Notes: generated from the letters alone by a model not told the origin. Positions 13,567 to 27,600 are shown, numbered from the stretch's first letter. The stretch: DNA of 64,000 nt from Ectocarpus siliculosus (GCA_000310025.1 FN649744.1:684512-748511); one strand, 5' to 3'. Made by a program: numbers and translations.

Positions 13567-14558
13567 TTGTCAACCTCTTCCTGTCAACGCCGTTGGGGTA
13601 TTGTATACAAATAACTTGCGATAAGCCCCATCGCCACCTTGTTCTGGTGGTCACGCGACACAGGTCTTCGCTACCTGGTGGCAATTTGCCGAGATCACGA
13701 CCGACCATTCCAACACTATCAGCATAAGCTAGCACGATTGGACAGGGCGACGCCTGGAAGGGGTCCAAGCACGGCCACGACAGAGGTAAGGATAGAGAAA
13801 TTTGCGGGGTCGTCATGCACTACTGCTTCGTTGTTTCGCTACAAGCACGATTCATTCTCAGCATACTACTATAGATGTTTTGGCGTACTTCGTTTGAACG
13901 GTTTCAGCAGTCGGTCGGTACTCCTGGTACCCTCGATACCTACTTTCCGCAGCAGGTACAATACCGGCCATGTGGTACGTCCACCTAGGAACGTCGAGAA
14001 TGTTCACACGCTCGTTTCGGGAAATTATGCTACTTTGGCTCATTTGTCGGCAACTAGGTGGCCAATCCTGGCGAGCCTGCCCCAAATCCCGGAAGAGAGA
14101 AGCGATGGTCTGGCGGAGACCGGCGGGGATCCGAGCAACGAAACACAGGAGGGTCCGATTCCGGCAGTGGATCTCCCGCAAACGCACCAAACGCCCGTGT
14201 TGTGGAACGAGAAGGCGTAGGAGCGGACCGAGGTTTGGTTCTTGCTTGCGTGCCGAAACGAGTTCTTGGTTAACTTCAACTATACCCAGCCTCGTCCGTG
14301 CTCTCCTTTTCGTTCTCGACGTGGGGCCTACGGCGCGGGCTTGGAGAATAATTAATTTCCAACTGTCTCGACCGATTTCGTCAAAGCCACCGTGAGATTG
14401 GTCGCAGAAAAGGAACCATGTGAAGCCAGTTCAACGCCACTACTGCTGTTGTGTTCTTCAAAAGGCATAGACAAAGTCGTTGCCTGCCTGTGTGTTGTTC
14501 TACAGGGAGGGATGATGAAGAGTTCGGCGACGCCAACGTGAACGACCTCCTCGCCTAA
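5050..14558 (+). CDS. IFT88: Intraflagellar transport protein 88 (IFT-B core TPR subunit), complete 20-exon gene
   Basis: IFT88 is a tetratricopeptide scaffold of IFT complex B, needed to build and maintain cilia and flagella. Exons: 5050-5129, 6589-6757, 7356-7544, 7751-7831, 8162-8293, 8432-8524, 9151-9198, 9369-9449, 9653-9796, 10576-10700, 10930-11098, 11273-11363, 11582-11733, 12049-12195, 12484-12632, 12788-12911, 13204-13312, 13664-13785, 14058-14232, 14506-14558. They sum to 2433 nt and all junction phases agree, giving 810 residues; vertebrate IFT88 has about 820-830. Family landmarks in order: DDDLYEDFNY at the N-terminus, GRMMTG and RPMTSV in the proline/Gly-rich head, INLDLTYAVCFNLANCY, RANMGNIYYEQ, YRMALDQ, RNIGTAFVRMGQFQ, MKKAFQRL, AAKLIAPVM, YNAKALVNKGNCLF, ISWLGVWYV, VTSCFRRMGNYQKAL, and an acidic tail DDEEFGDANVNDLLA. 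The start is the ATG opening the conserved acidic N-terminus. Uncertain points: exon 2 is supported mainly by phase and its RPxT/GRxMTG pattern, and the exon 19 donor (GTTTGG) is weak. The family segment normally following the N-terminal acidic motif (NPxxDxExLxxDxxF) is not found, so a small exon may be missing between exons 1 and 2. Confidence 0.95.
13535..13567. repeat. GTCT tetranucleotide microsatellite in IFT88 intron 17
   Basis: About eight tandem TGTC units lie inside the intron between the exons ending at 13312 and starting at 13664. A similar shorter tract occurs at 35271-35295. Confidence 0.85.
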
Positions 14559-15220
14559 TATCCTGGAGCGGGGAGCTATGTGCGAACCACAAGCAAGCAT
14601 GGTTGTGGCGCGATGGATTGGAATTATACGCGTTATGGTGCGTCGTGGAACGCAGTTGTTGTAAGCGGCGAACTGGCGTCACGAGCGTGTTTTCGACCCG
14701 GGCAAGTACAAAAAAGTGCTCTGGTTCAGGGTACACGCTGGCGTCATGTTGGCGGGGGTTCGTGTATGCGACGCAACTTGGTATCCGATCCTTCTGGACT
14801 CTTTTCCACCGCTCCGTAGTGTCATGTAGACTCGAAATCGACGTGCTTACAGGATACTGGAGTAAAAGGCAAGACACGCCTATTTCGAGGTTAGCGTGTT
14901 TGATAGTGCCTGGATAACTCGTGATAGGCACGAGAACCGGCAGTAGTATTGGACAGTCGTGGCTGGAACGATAACTCAGTACTACATAGCTTGGAGAACG
15001 CCCCTGGCTCGCCGGTTCAATCTTGCACATTCTTGCAATACATCTGTCCATGTGACGAGAGGCAGGGGAGAGGTTCAAAGTCGTGTAAACCTCTTGTTGG
15101 CGACACATGTTGTTGAATGTGTTGTGCTACAATTGACAAACGCGAGCCAAAACTCGTGTCGAATGCCGTGAGGCGACTGCGGTTTCGTGAAGCTGCTAGG
15201 TCAGTCGACGATGCATTGGT
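14559..15220. other. Convergent intergenic region, IFT88 / LRR gene
   Basis: This 0.66-kb stretch separates the stop codon of IFT88 (+) from the stop codon of the LRR gene (-). It must hold both 3' UTRs. I see no gene, and no polyadenylation signal can be fixed with confidence. Open frames on the minus strand run through it without any family feature. Confidence 0.6.
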
Positions 15221-18200
15221 TCATTTAACACTGGACGACATACTGAGAAACTTCCCCAACCAACGGCGTGACGATAGGAGCGTCGTAGGGTTCGACAGAG
15301 TTGAACCTAAACTGCTGGAATAACGCTTCGATATGTGGTTGGATGTACTCACCATGAAGTGCTTCCGTTCCACTGCGAATATCCTCCTCGACATCAGAGT
15401 CCACGAAGTCGGGTGTCCAGTCAAATCCTGCGCCACAACAAACGTATTGGTACACAAAAGCACAGAACCGCCGGCCACCCGCCTTGTTATAGGTGATGTG
15501 GGCTATCCCGAATGAAGTTGAGTAGACACACCGCAGCCGATGTGTCGCTTATTGTGATTTGAGACAAAACTGGCTGCCCAGGCTGACAAGAAAATTGAAG
15601 CGAGGTAGTCCCATTTCGTTTTCAACACGAACTGTATTGTGCTCGCCACTTGTGGAAGGGGTAAGCCAGTGTAGGTCATATAGTCCCAGGTGTTCATAAA
15701 CTACAGTAATACACGAGTACTTGACCCAACCCAGGGGCGTTCCTGTCGAGTCTGGTAGACGCCAAGGTCGATTCAAGCTCTGAGAACTAATAATCGCTTA
15801 CCTTCGCACCACCGTCGACGCTCAGGAGATTTTAGAGCTTCATCGTTTGGCTTTGCATTGCCAAGGATCACGTCCACCATGCACTGCCAAACGCACGGAG
15901 AGCAATCGCGTCAGAGGTTACCGCAGACAAAGTCGTTCGTGTAAGCACCCCTCAGCTGGCGTTTGCCGTCAAATACAACGCAACCATGCCTACGAAAAGC
16001 CGCAAATTTAGTCTCAACGATACTACTGTAGTGCACAGCGAGACAACCACCGGTCCCACCTGACGCCCACGCAGAACGCACTGCTACAAGGCTACGGGTC
16101 GCAAAATGCATAACACATAGTTTCTCTGTATGACGGATCATTTTCCGTCAGACGATTGTTGGTCTGTCTGTAGAGCCGCGTATTCCGTTGCCATCGCCAG
16201 CAACCTACACTGACCTTTCTTAGGTTGAGACTTTCACCGTCCAGAACGTCCAGTTGAGGCAGAAAACGGGTAACCACGCTATGGTAGGAAGGATGCTGGC
16301 ACGCTGCGAGGGCAAAGAATTCTGGGTTAGCAACTGGTGGAACATTTTGTCTCAGGTTTGGCCATGTGGGAGGAAACCTAGTTTTGTGCGGAAGCCCCCT
16401 GCTAGGGAATTATTGCCGGACGCACCTGGGTTGCTTTTAAGGCCTTTGTAGTCCTGAAGGAAGAAACGCCTCAGGTGTGGGAGCTGGTGTCACGAGTATT
16501 CGCGCAGGTCATCATGTGCAGCATGTCGCGGAGGAGAGTGAGTTAGCCACACTTTTCGGAAAAAAAAGGGGAGATTTGTTGTAAAACCAGGCGAAAACAA
16601 GTCAAGTTTTCAAAGCAATCGAACTGTTACGTCATTGTTACGGTATTGTTAGAATGGTCACGGCAGTACGGCCCCCCCGAGCGAGAGCGGCAGAACGGGA
16701 GAAGCTGCACCTCGAACACTCTGCCGAAGCTACATGTAGGTGTTCACACACAGAGACTCTTACGAGGACTAGAGAGAGCAACGCAGAGACAAGGAGCCAG
16801 TGGACACAAAGGAGGCTTTGCATGGTTTGCCAGCTGGAGCTGCAAATAAGTTGTAGTCTTTACTGTCCACCCACCTCTTTGCTTTCGAAGGTGGGGGGGG
16901 GGGAAAGGACCAATTAATCGTGGTAGTGAAGAAAATGGTAGGATACCATTTGGGGGACTTGGTCACCTGAGGCTACTGCGTGCAGATTAGTTCCTACACC
17001 AAGAAACTAGTGGTTGCCGCTCGGAGGAAAGGAAGGGAGAAGCAGTTTCAGGAGGAAAGAAGGCGAAGACACGTGTCTGCAGGGGGAACGTGCTCTGCCA
17101 AGTTGTCGTCTCTCTCTTCCCTCTGGTGTGGAACAATAATCATGAAGGCAATCGAAAGAAGAACAAAAGGTCTGTGTGCCAAGAAATGTGTATTCCTACT
17201 GCTTTAGGAGAATATTACAATACACATAGGATTCAAGGTAAGAAGCACGACGTTCTTAACGGACGACCTCACGGACGACCTCATGAAAGCGTGCACAGCA
17301 CAAAGATGAGAACAACAACAACATCAAATCACAACCATGCCATTGGACAGCCCGATGTATGATGCAAAGTGACAGGATCTGGCCTGAACAGGTATTTCTT
17401 TTGATTGATGTATCTCACCTTACTGACATTCCCGACATCATCCACGCTCGATATTTGGTTGTCCTAGTGGTCGTGGGTGATCACACGGGCGTCGAACGAC
17501 AGACGGGTCCAGGTGCTCGATACCCGTGGTTGACGAGAGTGACACGAAAGATATTCAACTACTAGGCGAGTATCTCTCCGAGGGGACCGAGTACAGCATC
17601 CTCGTACGAGGTACGTACACGAACAGGCCCCGTGCAACACAACGGCTGACCCATGGACACAAGTGGGTATGAACCTGAGGCAAATGCATGCGATTGCACA
17701 GACGACTGACCTTGAGATCCAACGACTGTAAGCTTGTGAGGGATTCCAGGTTTCCTGGAAAAAGCAGCCACGCGCGAACATGAAGTACGGTGCTTGGCTC
17801 TGAAAATATCGCAACTGTTGTCATTCAAGCGACCCAAGCACAAGCCAACCATCGAGAGAACAACTTGTCCATGATAGCGTCGGCGTTGTTGGTGTGATTA
17901 TGTTGGTGACAAGTGTCGGCGGGTAAGGAAAAATGCGAGAAACAAAGGGAAGAGAGTCTACTAAATTATACTTGAACAATATATGCGTTGACAAGGTTTG
18001 TGAAAGTCCGGTTGGTGGCGTATATCGGTCTTCGACCGTTTAAGACAAAACAGCTTCCAAGATCCGGCAAGTATCCCCGTAGACCCGTTGACGACAAAAA
18101 CCTCCATCACCTATCTGTCGAATCTTGTTCGAGGAGAGGTCCAAACGCTCCAGAGATACCAATCCGTCCAGACCGGCAATTTCTCGAATCTAATCAAGGT

Positions 18201-20517
18201 TTCCGAAACGGTTGGCGTTACAAAACGTAGGTTAGTTTTAAGGCCCGATAGTGGAGACAATGTATGTATGCTCACACTATATTTGAGGTGAAGACCTTGT
18301 CGACGCACCACTGACAATGAGCCACATCATACCAACATCTAAATTGTTTGTACAATGTTGTCCTCGGAAAAGGGTACGCACTACCTGATTGCCGCAGAGG
18401 GTGAGCGTCCGAATGTTGGTGCAGCTGCTGATGTTCTCGATGCGTCTTATTCCTGCGAGATACCACGCACGGTATTGACGAGGTACTGTAGGTATGAATG
18501 TTGATTGTACCAATTTATGAATCCTGCTGTTGAATATACTTCTCGTGTACCATTTTGGTTACCTCCACACTACTATAGTATCTTCACCCAGCCGGCAAGA
18601 ACCTGCTTTGTCTCACCATGTGGCCAGATCGGAACAAACAAACATGATGTGCACGTACACTGGTCGCATGATGCATCACTTCAAAAGGGTGTTTCGCGTT
18701 CGAGGCTATTTTCGTACTTGGCAAAGTAGTGTACGCACCCATGTTTGGTAGTTCCAGCCATTGCATCACCTCCAGGTCGTACGCTCCCGTTTTCTGCACG
18801 CGCATGCAATGTATGCACGAACCCGATTACGAGAGAGCCGGCTACATGTATACGGGAACAGGCTAGCCTATTGCTTGAGCTTACGTAAAATGTCGAGGTT
18901 GGAAGGGATCCTTCAGTTTGTATTATACGCCGTATTATGTTCCAGTCGCACTTCAAACCTTTGCAGAATCCGTTCTTGCCGTGCAAAATAAAATTGATGT
19001 ATGTTAAGGAGTGTTGCTGGAGGGCATAGATAGGGTACATCTTGGTCTAGAATAGGATGTGGGATGGCCGAGAGGTATACCTCTGAGGGACCATACCACA
19101 TCAGGACTCAGCAATCTGCGTGCCCCCTGGTTGCGAGGTGGATCCCCACCTCAACCAGGCCTTCCTCGCTCTCAATTCAAGCAACATCTCATTTCTACAC
19201 AATCGTGGAGACAAGGCATAAAGCGACCGTACCTCTTTCTTTACCCTAGGACCCAGCTGCTTCCAACAGCTGGGGCACCTTCACATATACGCGATACGAG
19301 GCAGGTGTATTCACTTAGTTAGCTCGACGATAATCAACAAAACACGAACACAGGAATGATTGTTCGTGGTCGGCAACTACCATTCTGCCGTTCTCGACCC
19401 ACCAGATAAAATGCTGGCCCACTCACTAAAAACAAACGACGACAGACACCCAGCCATGTGTTATTTTGTGAAGAAGTAGCAAAACGGCGAAGATACAGCC
19501 GCCGGCACTACACAAAAATCCAATACGGTACATATAGCATAGAAAATGTAGCCCGTTCTCAATCGTTGCCACACGGGAAGGCTTTGATCCTTCGGCTCAA
19601 TATCGACGTTTCTGATGAGTGGGCCGGCACCGATGTACTACAATATGCATACGAAGTCTCAAAGTATCTCGATGTCTCGTACCACATGTATTTACGTGGA
19701 GTCCAAACATTATGTTGCATGCAGGCATAAATATTAGAGACTGCTTGTTTACTGTAGTCCACCTCGCTCAAATAGTTCTACGTAGAGACTATTGTTCTAC
19801 TGTATACGGAGTAAATGTCTTTGCATCGTCCTATCGCAAGCATTAGCATTTAGAGGCATGTACTACGTACGAAGTACCAGTATATACTACAGCAGTCCAT
19901 CCATCCACGTGGTCTAGAGTAGGCTTAAAACCCTGTAGTCTCCTGGTACCCAGTCCCTCCGCCAAAAAAAATGCCGCAAAAATGTTTGTCAGCCGTTGGT
20001 CGAGGGGATACAGTCCCTCCAAAGAATCTGAGCTCCCTGCCAGACAAAGGGTGACTCGGCTTCAGTATGAAAAGTGTCCCCAATACACGTGGGGATTTTT
20101 CATACGAAGTCAGCAAATTCTTCCAGTACTTACACCAGGCGATGTGGTTTAGCTTTACGACCTCGGGGGCACGCAGGTCGGGAGATATGCATATGTACAT
20201 CGAGTCAGAGGAGAGGCATCATACCACCATATCACACAGCATACCACCTCAGCCAAGCATAATAGACCAAGGGTTCTCAAGTGCGTTGCACACAGCGGAG
20301 CCTAGGGTGAGTGCGGTAATAAATAGACTTTCGAGTGCTGTGTCCCCAAAGTGTTCCCATTTGGGCTTCCAGTACTACTGCTGTGCAGTAGGAAGGTGCA
20401 TATGTGTACTGGAACCTACACACAAATTGCAAGCAAGATACAGTATTATAGTCTCTCTATGTTTCGCACCTTTTTCAGGAAGTCCTCGGTAATTTTCGTG
20501 GAGCTCGGAGGCGCCAT
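15221..20517 (-). CDS. Leucine-rich-repeat (SDS22-like) protein, partial exon model
   Basis: The minus strand carries spliced LRR units of the SDS22 type (LxxLxxLxLSxNxI), which form protein-binding scaffolds. Supported exons, 5' to 3': 20517-20470 (start, reads MAPPSSTKITEDFLKK, good GTGCG donor), 18452-18385 (RRIENISSCTNIRTLTLCGN), 18189-18111 (IAGLDGLVSLERLDLSSNKI), 17754-17711 (NLESLTSLQSLDLK), 16278-16215 (FLPQLDVLDGE, the usual last-repeat/LRR-cap motif), 15427-15353 (acidic, DFVDSDVEED) and 15306-15221 (Ser-rich C-terminus with stop). The exons from 18452 to 17711 join in phase, as do the last two. Exons between 20470 and 18452, between 17711 and 16278, and between 16215 and 15427 are missing from this model because the phases require them. 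LRR proteins of this layout are frequent in cilia (LRRC and dynein-assembly families), but I cannot assign an ortholog. Low confidence applies to the start, high confidence to the LRR core. Confidence 0.7.
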
Positions 20518-21606
20518 CCTTTATTGCCCAACTCGACCGATCGGAAAGACTCCAACCGAGGGCCTCTTGCGACGAAGGCGATGACCACCGACCAGGGACA
20601 CAATCACAACCACCGCAAAGTTGGTAACTACGGTAGTACACTCCACTAGCGTTCGAGGGCTCCAGTGATGCAGAGTACAGAGAGCAGGCGAGAGAGACGG
20701 CAGCATGTAGACTAGATAGGTCTCGCCGCGTTTTTTGTACCGGTTCGTCTCGAAGCAGCGGTTTCAAAACGGGACTGTAAGCCATCGCGCCGGCGGGCAG
20801 AGTGTACATGTTACAATATGATTGCGAGACTTTAGTAGCAAAGACAAGGTGTTGCGGGTATCATACCCTCATGAATGTGTCGTGGGGAGAATACCCGCTC
20901 CAGCTACCCCGCGATATTCTAGGTGCACGCAAAACCGTACCTGATGGAGTAAGTCAATCAAGACCCGGATCTGTCGGAGGCCACCTCGAAATAGGGTACG
21001 TCACTTAATCTCTCGTACGCGACCTGTGCAACAGTACTCACGGTTGAGACCGCACACTGCATGGGCGAATCACTCTAGACGGAACAACCCCGTTGCCCAA
21101 TGTCAAGAGCACTGTATTCTGCTCCACAAGAAGACAACAATCTCCTTTCTTCCTATGTTTTGTCCGAGATGACACCGACGAACACTCGACGCTGACTATC
21201 TTTCCGCTAGAGCATTGAATGCCATACTTTGGCGAGGCGCTGACGTTCAACACACATGGGATTATGGTATTCGGCACCATTCACAGCAGAGCTGAGAAGA
21301 ACCGTACACTGTACGTGCGTGCGGCGATCTTGCGCAGGCGGGTCCTGACGTCGGTAGACGCTCACGTTTCTCCATCCTATGTTCGCCACGGCAGCAAGGT
21401 GGGGGGGCGGTAAGAGCGTGACCACATTCTTAACTCTTTCCGCATGGGCGCTCCTGTGAGGTTGCAATACATGGTTGGTATTTCAGGCGTTCATGGGACA
21501 CGAATGTTTGGACGCGGTAAACAGCATAGCATAGTCTAGACAGACACCGGAGTTTCAGCGACGTGCTTTGTCTTGCGGAACGACTATACAGCCACATAAG
21601 CAAACG
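20518..21606. promoter_or_regulatory. Divergent intergenic region between LRR gene (-) and large coiled-coil gene (+)
   Basis: About 1.1 kb lies between the two proposed start codons, which point away from each other. It should hold both promoters and 5' UTRs, but both starts are themselves tentative. No TATA box or repeated motif stands out. Confidence 0.35.
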
Positions 21607-24600
21607 ATGCAGGTTAAACTTTCTTGTCCGCCCAGTAGAGTAGCCCTTCAATCGAGTGTTGTGACTTCGAAGAAGAAAATTCCGATCTCATCATCACAAA
21701 AGCCGTATGTTCGTTCGGTGTTCCGTTGGTTCCAGGTGTTACCTGAGCTTGATGACTCCCGACACGTAAATGGTGTGGCCGACGCCAAAATAAATTCGTT
21801 AGACGCTTCAGGTTCCCAGGTGTGGCAATGTAAGAGTTTCGATAAAAAGTGAACGACAAGCTTACGGCTGTCGTGTACCAGGGTTGGTACGGGCAACTCG
21901 TTGGGAGACGACGCAAAACTGATGCAGGTAGTACTCAGTCTGGACACGAGGGATTCGAGAAGCTGCTGCTGTGGGAGCAGGCCTGGATTTTCGTTGATGA
22001 GACTAACTGACACGCGCGAAGAATGCTGGGATCCGATTGCGCGCAATGATGCCGGATAGACACGATGCCCGACATCACAGCACGTTACGTGGGCTAATAA
22101 ACACACGAAATCCAATGGCAGCACTACTGTATAGGTTCGTGACCAAGTTTTGCAAACCTCGACAGGCTAGCGTCCGGTAGAGAACATGGTGTTTTCGTGC
22201 CACTACATAGCACTTTGTATCTCAGCGGGCCCGTTTCGCGCTAACGATAGGTGACCGACACCGCTCAGAGCAGTCCTGCGCACAATGTGTCATACCCTGG
22301 GCAAAGGTACGCCATGTCGTTCACGGCAAGCGATTCCTCTTCAGTCCAAACGTACAACTTCACCGGCATCGACAATACTCATGGGAGCATCAACTCCAAA
22401 TCCAGCCTAAGGTGAGACACCTAGAGGTATAGCGAGTGGTGGCAGTAGCGGCGAGAACCAGACAGCACAAATGACGTTCGTTAAGATGAAGTTGTTCTTC
22501 AAGCAGGCGGAAGAGGAAGCACGACTGGCGGCCAGCCAATCGCCTCCCGACATCGCACGGGGTGTCCCCATCTTTCCCTGGAAGACTTAAGGCAGCCTCG
22601 CCATGGTCTGAGCGCGACATGAGCTCGGACTGCGTGATGAACAGGTGCTGTACCATCGGTATTTACTCGAATCCGCATTGTCTACACGCAATCAGGGACT
22701 TCAAAGACCAATGCTTGAAAGATGTTCCCGAGATAACCTGCGTGTTTCAACGAGTAGGTCAAGTCGTTTTCGTTGTGAAGTATAACTGTTAACTGTCAGT
22801 GATAACGAGTTATGGTAGCCGTAAGGGTAGCACGCATCAATGGAACTGACGCGGGGCGTACGTTCCCAACCGCATGTTCCCAACCTATGGCTTCCTTCCC
22901 ATGGAAAAGACCGCCAACCCGACCTATCGTGAGCATTCGAGGGCGAAAGCCAAAGCAATCTCTTGTACCGCAACAGTTCAAACCAATGATACCTTGTCGT
23001 GTACGGAGGCACTATGTAGTGGCCAGGCGCGAGAAAAAAGGTGGCCATATCTTTGTGCGTTCACGGCCCTCTTGTTTTCCTAAACTACTCCAGGTGGACG
23101 GCAAGCTTCGATGCGGATCGAGCTCGGTTCCAATCTATCTCGGTTATGTGCGAGCAACGACTGCGAAAGGTTCGTGAGGTTGCACCATTTGTTGGAGGCA
23201 GAGGCATAGGAACCCTCGTCTATTTCTAACGCAGGTGACTTCACTCTGACACTTTTCTGATTAAAGTCAAGGGAGTATCTCCTCCCTTGCACGATGTGAC
23301 GCTATTCCCGTTGACCTGAGTCTGGACTAACTTGTTGCACACCTCTCGCTGACCGATTTGCTGTAGGCATGCGTGATGACGGAACACGCACCGATGCCCG
23401 ACGAATTTAGGACAATGGCAGCGTGTGAAGCGCTTGGAACCTTGCTCCCTGTGTTTGAACGATACGGCTCGCTGGTTACGCTCGTCATGAAGGAACTTCT
23501 TCGCTCAATATACGAGGTACTACCCGAAGTGGCTAGGTTCGGCAAAGATGGAGCGGGTGGTAGCAATGCACAATATTTATTCTTTGTGTGTCTTTCCTGG
23601 GGGGTCACGGCGCAGTTGACGCCCTGCGAATTTAGGAATATGATGCACACACAGCGCTAGATGTTTCCCAAACTGAGTTCAGGTTCTTGCCAAGCATCTG
23701 GACAAGCTCTTAGGTGTGCCATGAGGGAGCCCCCCTCTCTGGTTTTGAATATGGCATTCCGTTTATGTACAATGCAGAATTGCCTCATTGCTGACGACAA
23801 CTCAACACGTGAGCACCGGATTTTTTTCAGGATCCAGACTTGGTGATCGACCAATTCTTGGCTTGGCTCCATCCAGACCCTTCGCTTCAATCCGCAAGAG
23901 CACCCGCGGAGGTGATGCTCCTCAAAAGCAAACCCCATTTTGTGCGGTGCCGAGAGCTTCAATCGCAGGTGAACCTTCTTGGTTCTGTAGCCGACTCGAA
24001 TATGTGGGAGCCACACGCACACACGCACGGCACTAGTTTTGTGAGAACGGCACCACACAAGTCGGAAAGGGTTCACCTTGCCATGACTCGTTGAAATACA
24101 TAAGAGTGTCCTATACATACCTCCTGAAACAGCTTCGGAAACCCTCTCGTCATTCAACAGATTGCTTCGCTACAAGAATCGCTGGTTCTGAAAGAGAAGC
24201 ACGAAGGAACTTTACTCAACAATCTTACCAGCGCAAGAAACTCCATGAGATCATTGCTTGGCAAGGACTCCTTGCTAATCACGAGGTAAGCCAAGGCGTT
24301 GCCACTCCCAACAAACACCGAATCCAGAGAAGGCAAGATCTACGAGATGGTCTGTGTTCTCTGTTCTCTGCACTGCGTTCGGTTGGCAGTTGATGATACG
24401 CACACTTCTTGTGGGATCCCACCACCACAATCATGATCGCTCGAGTATTACTCGATAGTATTATTAATGATTTTACGATTCCTCCTTAATACGAGCCTCC
24501 CCTGCGATGTCAGATTCATATTTAGGAGCTGGAAGGCGGTAATGGAGGATACCAGCGCGTTACGAAGACGTTTCCAGCGAGTGAGTGCGTCCAGGCTTTT

Positions 24601-27600
24601 AATGTGTAGAAGTTTCCAGCACTATTCTCAGAACCGTAACAGTACCTATAGGTGTTGTCGAGGCGGCTACTACTTGAAAATCGAAGTCGTTTGTTTCGTA
24701 CCCCTTGGTGCCAGAACACCCTTCCTTACACTGTGGCGTTGACGAAAGAAAATGAGCAGCCAACAAACAGCGATGTATCGGGACTAAACCCTCTGGTACC
24801 TGCCTATGCCACCCTGAGACGCATGTCCGGGACAGCCTTTCGATGGTTAATTATGTGATGCCGGGCACACGTGTAGGGCTTTCCCTTCTCACAACATGGC
24901 CGAAGATGACTGCGCTGCACCGAAAATATTTACGCATTCGACATGTTTCAGACCCGGCTGCGAGTATGGTTCAGCGGATTACGGACGCGCCTTACGAGAA
25001 GAATGAACCAGGAAGCCAAGTACCAGCTAGGCTTGAGGGAACGAGAGTTGATGCTCCACGCCTCCGAGAAGGAGCAAACAACAAGGGATGCTGCACAGCC
25101 TACGTCGGAACCAGCCGAAGAGACGCCGCAAAATGCCCGACCTGCTTCGACGTGTGAATTGATCGTCGCGTCTTTGCTGGAGCAAGTCAAGACTTTGATG
25201 ACCGAGGTAGCCACATGACGGCCGGTTCGAAGGTTGTATGTAAAGAACCCCCTATTGTGCTTGATGGACAACGCGCGCCGTTCTTGGCGGTGCAACTTTA
25301 CGTTCGTGAACGCCTGCGGGTGGAACGTCTCAAGCAGTCATCCTTAGCTTCATCGCCGAAACAGTCGTACCACGAATAAGTTCATTCACCACCAAAACTC
25401 TATCTTGTGTCTCCATCTCAGGTGCAAGATCACCGGAATGGCTCACGAGAGAACAGAGTGCTGATGGCATCGGTGACCAAAATGGCGCTAGCCGCTAAAG
25501 TAGCAGAGAATCGGATCCGGTTGGATATAGGCGATGACTTATCCATCGAAGATGAGGTAATGATACCACGCGCAGTACTTGGGGGGGTTGAATGATTCGC
25601 TGCTGAGTGGCCATTGATGGAATGCACGATTCGTATCTCGCAGCGAATCTTTGCCCTTGCCTTGTCCATAAAGAAAGGTGCCATCAAGTCTAAGCAATAA
25701 GTACGTATCTTCTGTTGACTTGGTTCATCCGCTCAAAAAGGATATGGGCGTTGGACACTCTACGACGGGTACACAGACTGATCCGGTATCCTTTGACAAT
25801 CCGTCCGGCGGACGAGTGCCTGGTGGAGATTCACACACAGCGTCGTCAGGAAGCAAGGAGGAAGCACTGACGCCAAAGACCAGGTGAGCGGCGAATGTCC
25901 CGGAGGAAGTAGAATCGCAGCCATTCGTTGTGTTCACCAAGGTGGGTCTGAGTGGGCCGTGACCACTTCTAGCTATTTCGATGTGTTCAGCATTGTGGTC
26001 CGTGCAAGACGAACTATGTTTTGGAATTCCTGAATATGATTGTCATCGTCTTGGCAGCTACTTAGCCACCCGGAAATCTAGCACGTTGATCATACGTGTA
26101 CTTGTCTTACCTCAGACCATATGTGCAGACCCATCTAACAACACTCTTTTCTGCTCCGTACTGCGCGTACCACAGCAACAACAAGCTGCCCAACGAGGAC
26201 CACGGAGGTCTGAGGAAGGTATCGAGAGAGCAACGGGTGGCTGAGCAAGGCTGTTTTTTTGTTGGTATCATGGGATACGTGGACATTTTGCCAGGCAAAG
26301 GCGGCTGAGCTTGCCTCCATCCAGCGCATATTCGCCAAAACTAAAGGCATTGGGGTTCTAGGATGTACGTGTCAGATTTCATGGAGGCACGAGCTGTATC
26401 TTCAGACGATTGAAGACGGCGGTGCCTTTCTTGTTTGGTTCCACACGCTAAAATTGCCCCTCGCTTTGCCGCACCGACGTCCGAACATGCCTGGTCATCT
26501 GGCAGGCTGAAGGGGCCTCAGAGGTTTGGACACGATCACCCACAAACAGGTGAGAACATAGAACGGGTTGACTGCCACTATATTCCGTCCCAAGGCGCGC
26601 GGAAACATAAACGGCCTCAACTTGATGCCAATATCATAACAACTGCACCGAGACAAGAGAGAGTGATTTTGTGACACCTACGATAGCCAAAGCTTTTTCC
26701 GCGGGTCGCTCGACAACATGATACTTCTTGAAACGGTACAATGACCTTCGTCGACTATGCCGCACTTTCGACCATACCCCACTTTCGAGTGCTGTCAACC
26801 CTGACCAAGGGGTGCCCTGGGCATGTCTCGCATTGCCGCCCTTGACGAATATGCCTGGATGCCATGTTTCGTGGATGTCGCTTTTCAACGGACCAGGGTC
26901 GAGGGCTTGCACCACCTGTCAAAGCTCAGTCGATATGCGCTGCAGGCAATAGTGATCCCAGATTTTTACACGAGAAAGGTACGCGAGCTAGAAATGAAGA
27001 AAAATCGAAGGAATTCATCAGAGCAACCCTTACGACGTGTCGACTTTTGGTTCATGGAATAGGTTCTAAAACGCCCGACTGCTATAGCATATCCTACTTT
27101 TTTATGGGCTTTGGTTAGGGTGCTATCGCTAGTGTTACTTCATTGGAGATCGCGCTGAACTAGGGTCAGCCGCGTTTCGACCTAGACTATTGCTCGAAAA
27201 ATCGGTGCATTCTGTTTGCGTTCGCAACTGTTGGCAGGTGGTTTCTGACGCCAGCGACGACCTTAGACGAGAGAGGCGACCGGAACCACGGGAGGCTATC
27301 GACGTACGTTCAAAATCAAACCCAGTGGCGGAACCAACGCTGAGAAATTGATTCTGGGTAGGCTACAATTCACAACACATGAACATCCCCCGCTCATGCT
27401 GTTCGATGCGGCTCCACAACTCAGGCGTTCATGTTCGAAAGCTGCGGAGGGGACCCGTTCAAGTCCGAGATAAAGTTGGCGACAATGAAGGCAGCCGTTA
27501 GGAAGTACGGGACTTCCGGAAATCGTCGAATCAGTTTGTTCGGTACTTTGGTGGGATGGCTGCATGAGCAATCTTACATCCCCCAGGCAAGGAAGGTCGT

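Noticed and set aside
13639-14220. 193-codon plus-strand open frame over the 3' part of IFT88
   Set aside because: Its first part overlaps IFT88 exon 18 in frame but then runs through an intron; the real product switches frame at the splice junctions.
19062-19150. tRNA-like start (GGGATGGCCGAGAGG) on the plus strand
   Set aside because: No matching acceptor stem or T-arm (GGTTCRANYCC) follows at the expected distance; not a tRNA gene.
20375-20809. 144-codon minus-strand open frame near the start of the LRR gene
   Set aside because: The more convincing reading here is the short exon 20517-20470 in another frame, which begins with ATG, ends at a good donor and resembles LRR-protein N-termini.
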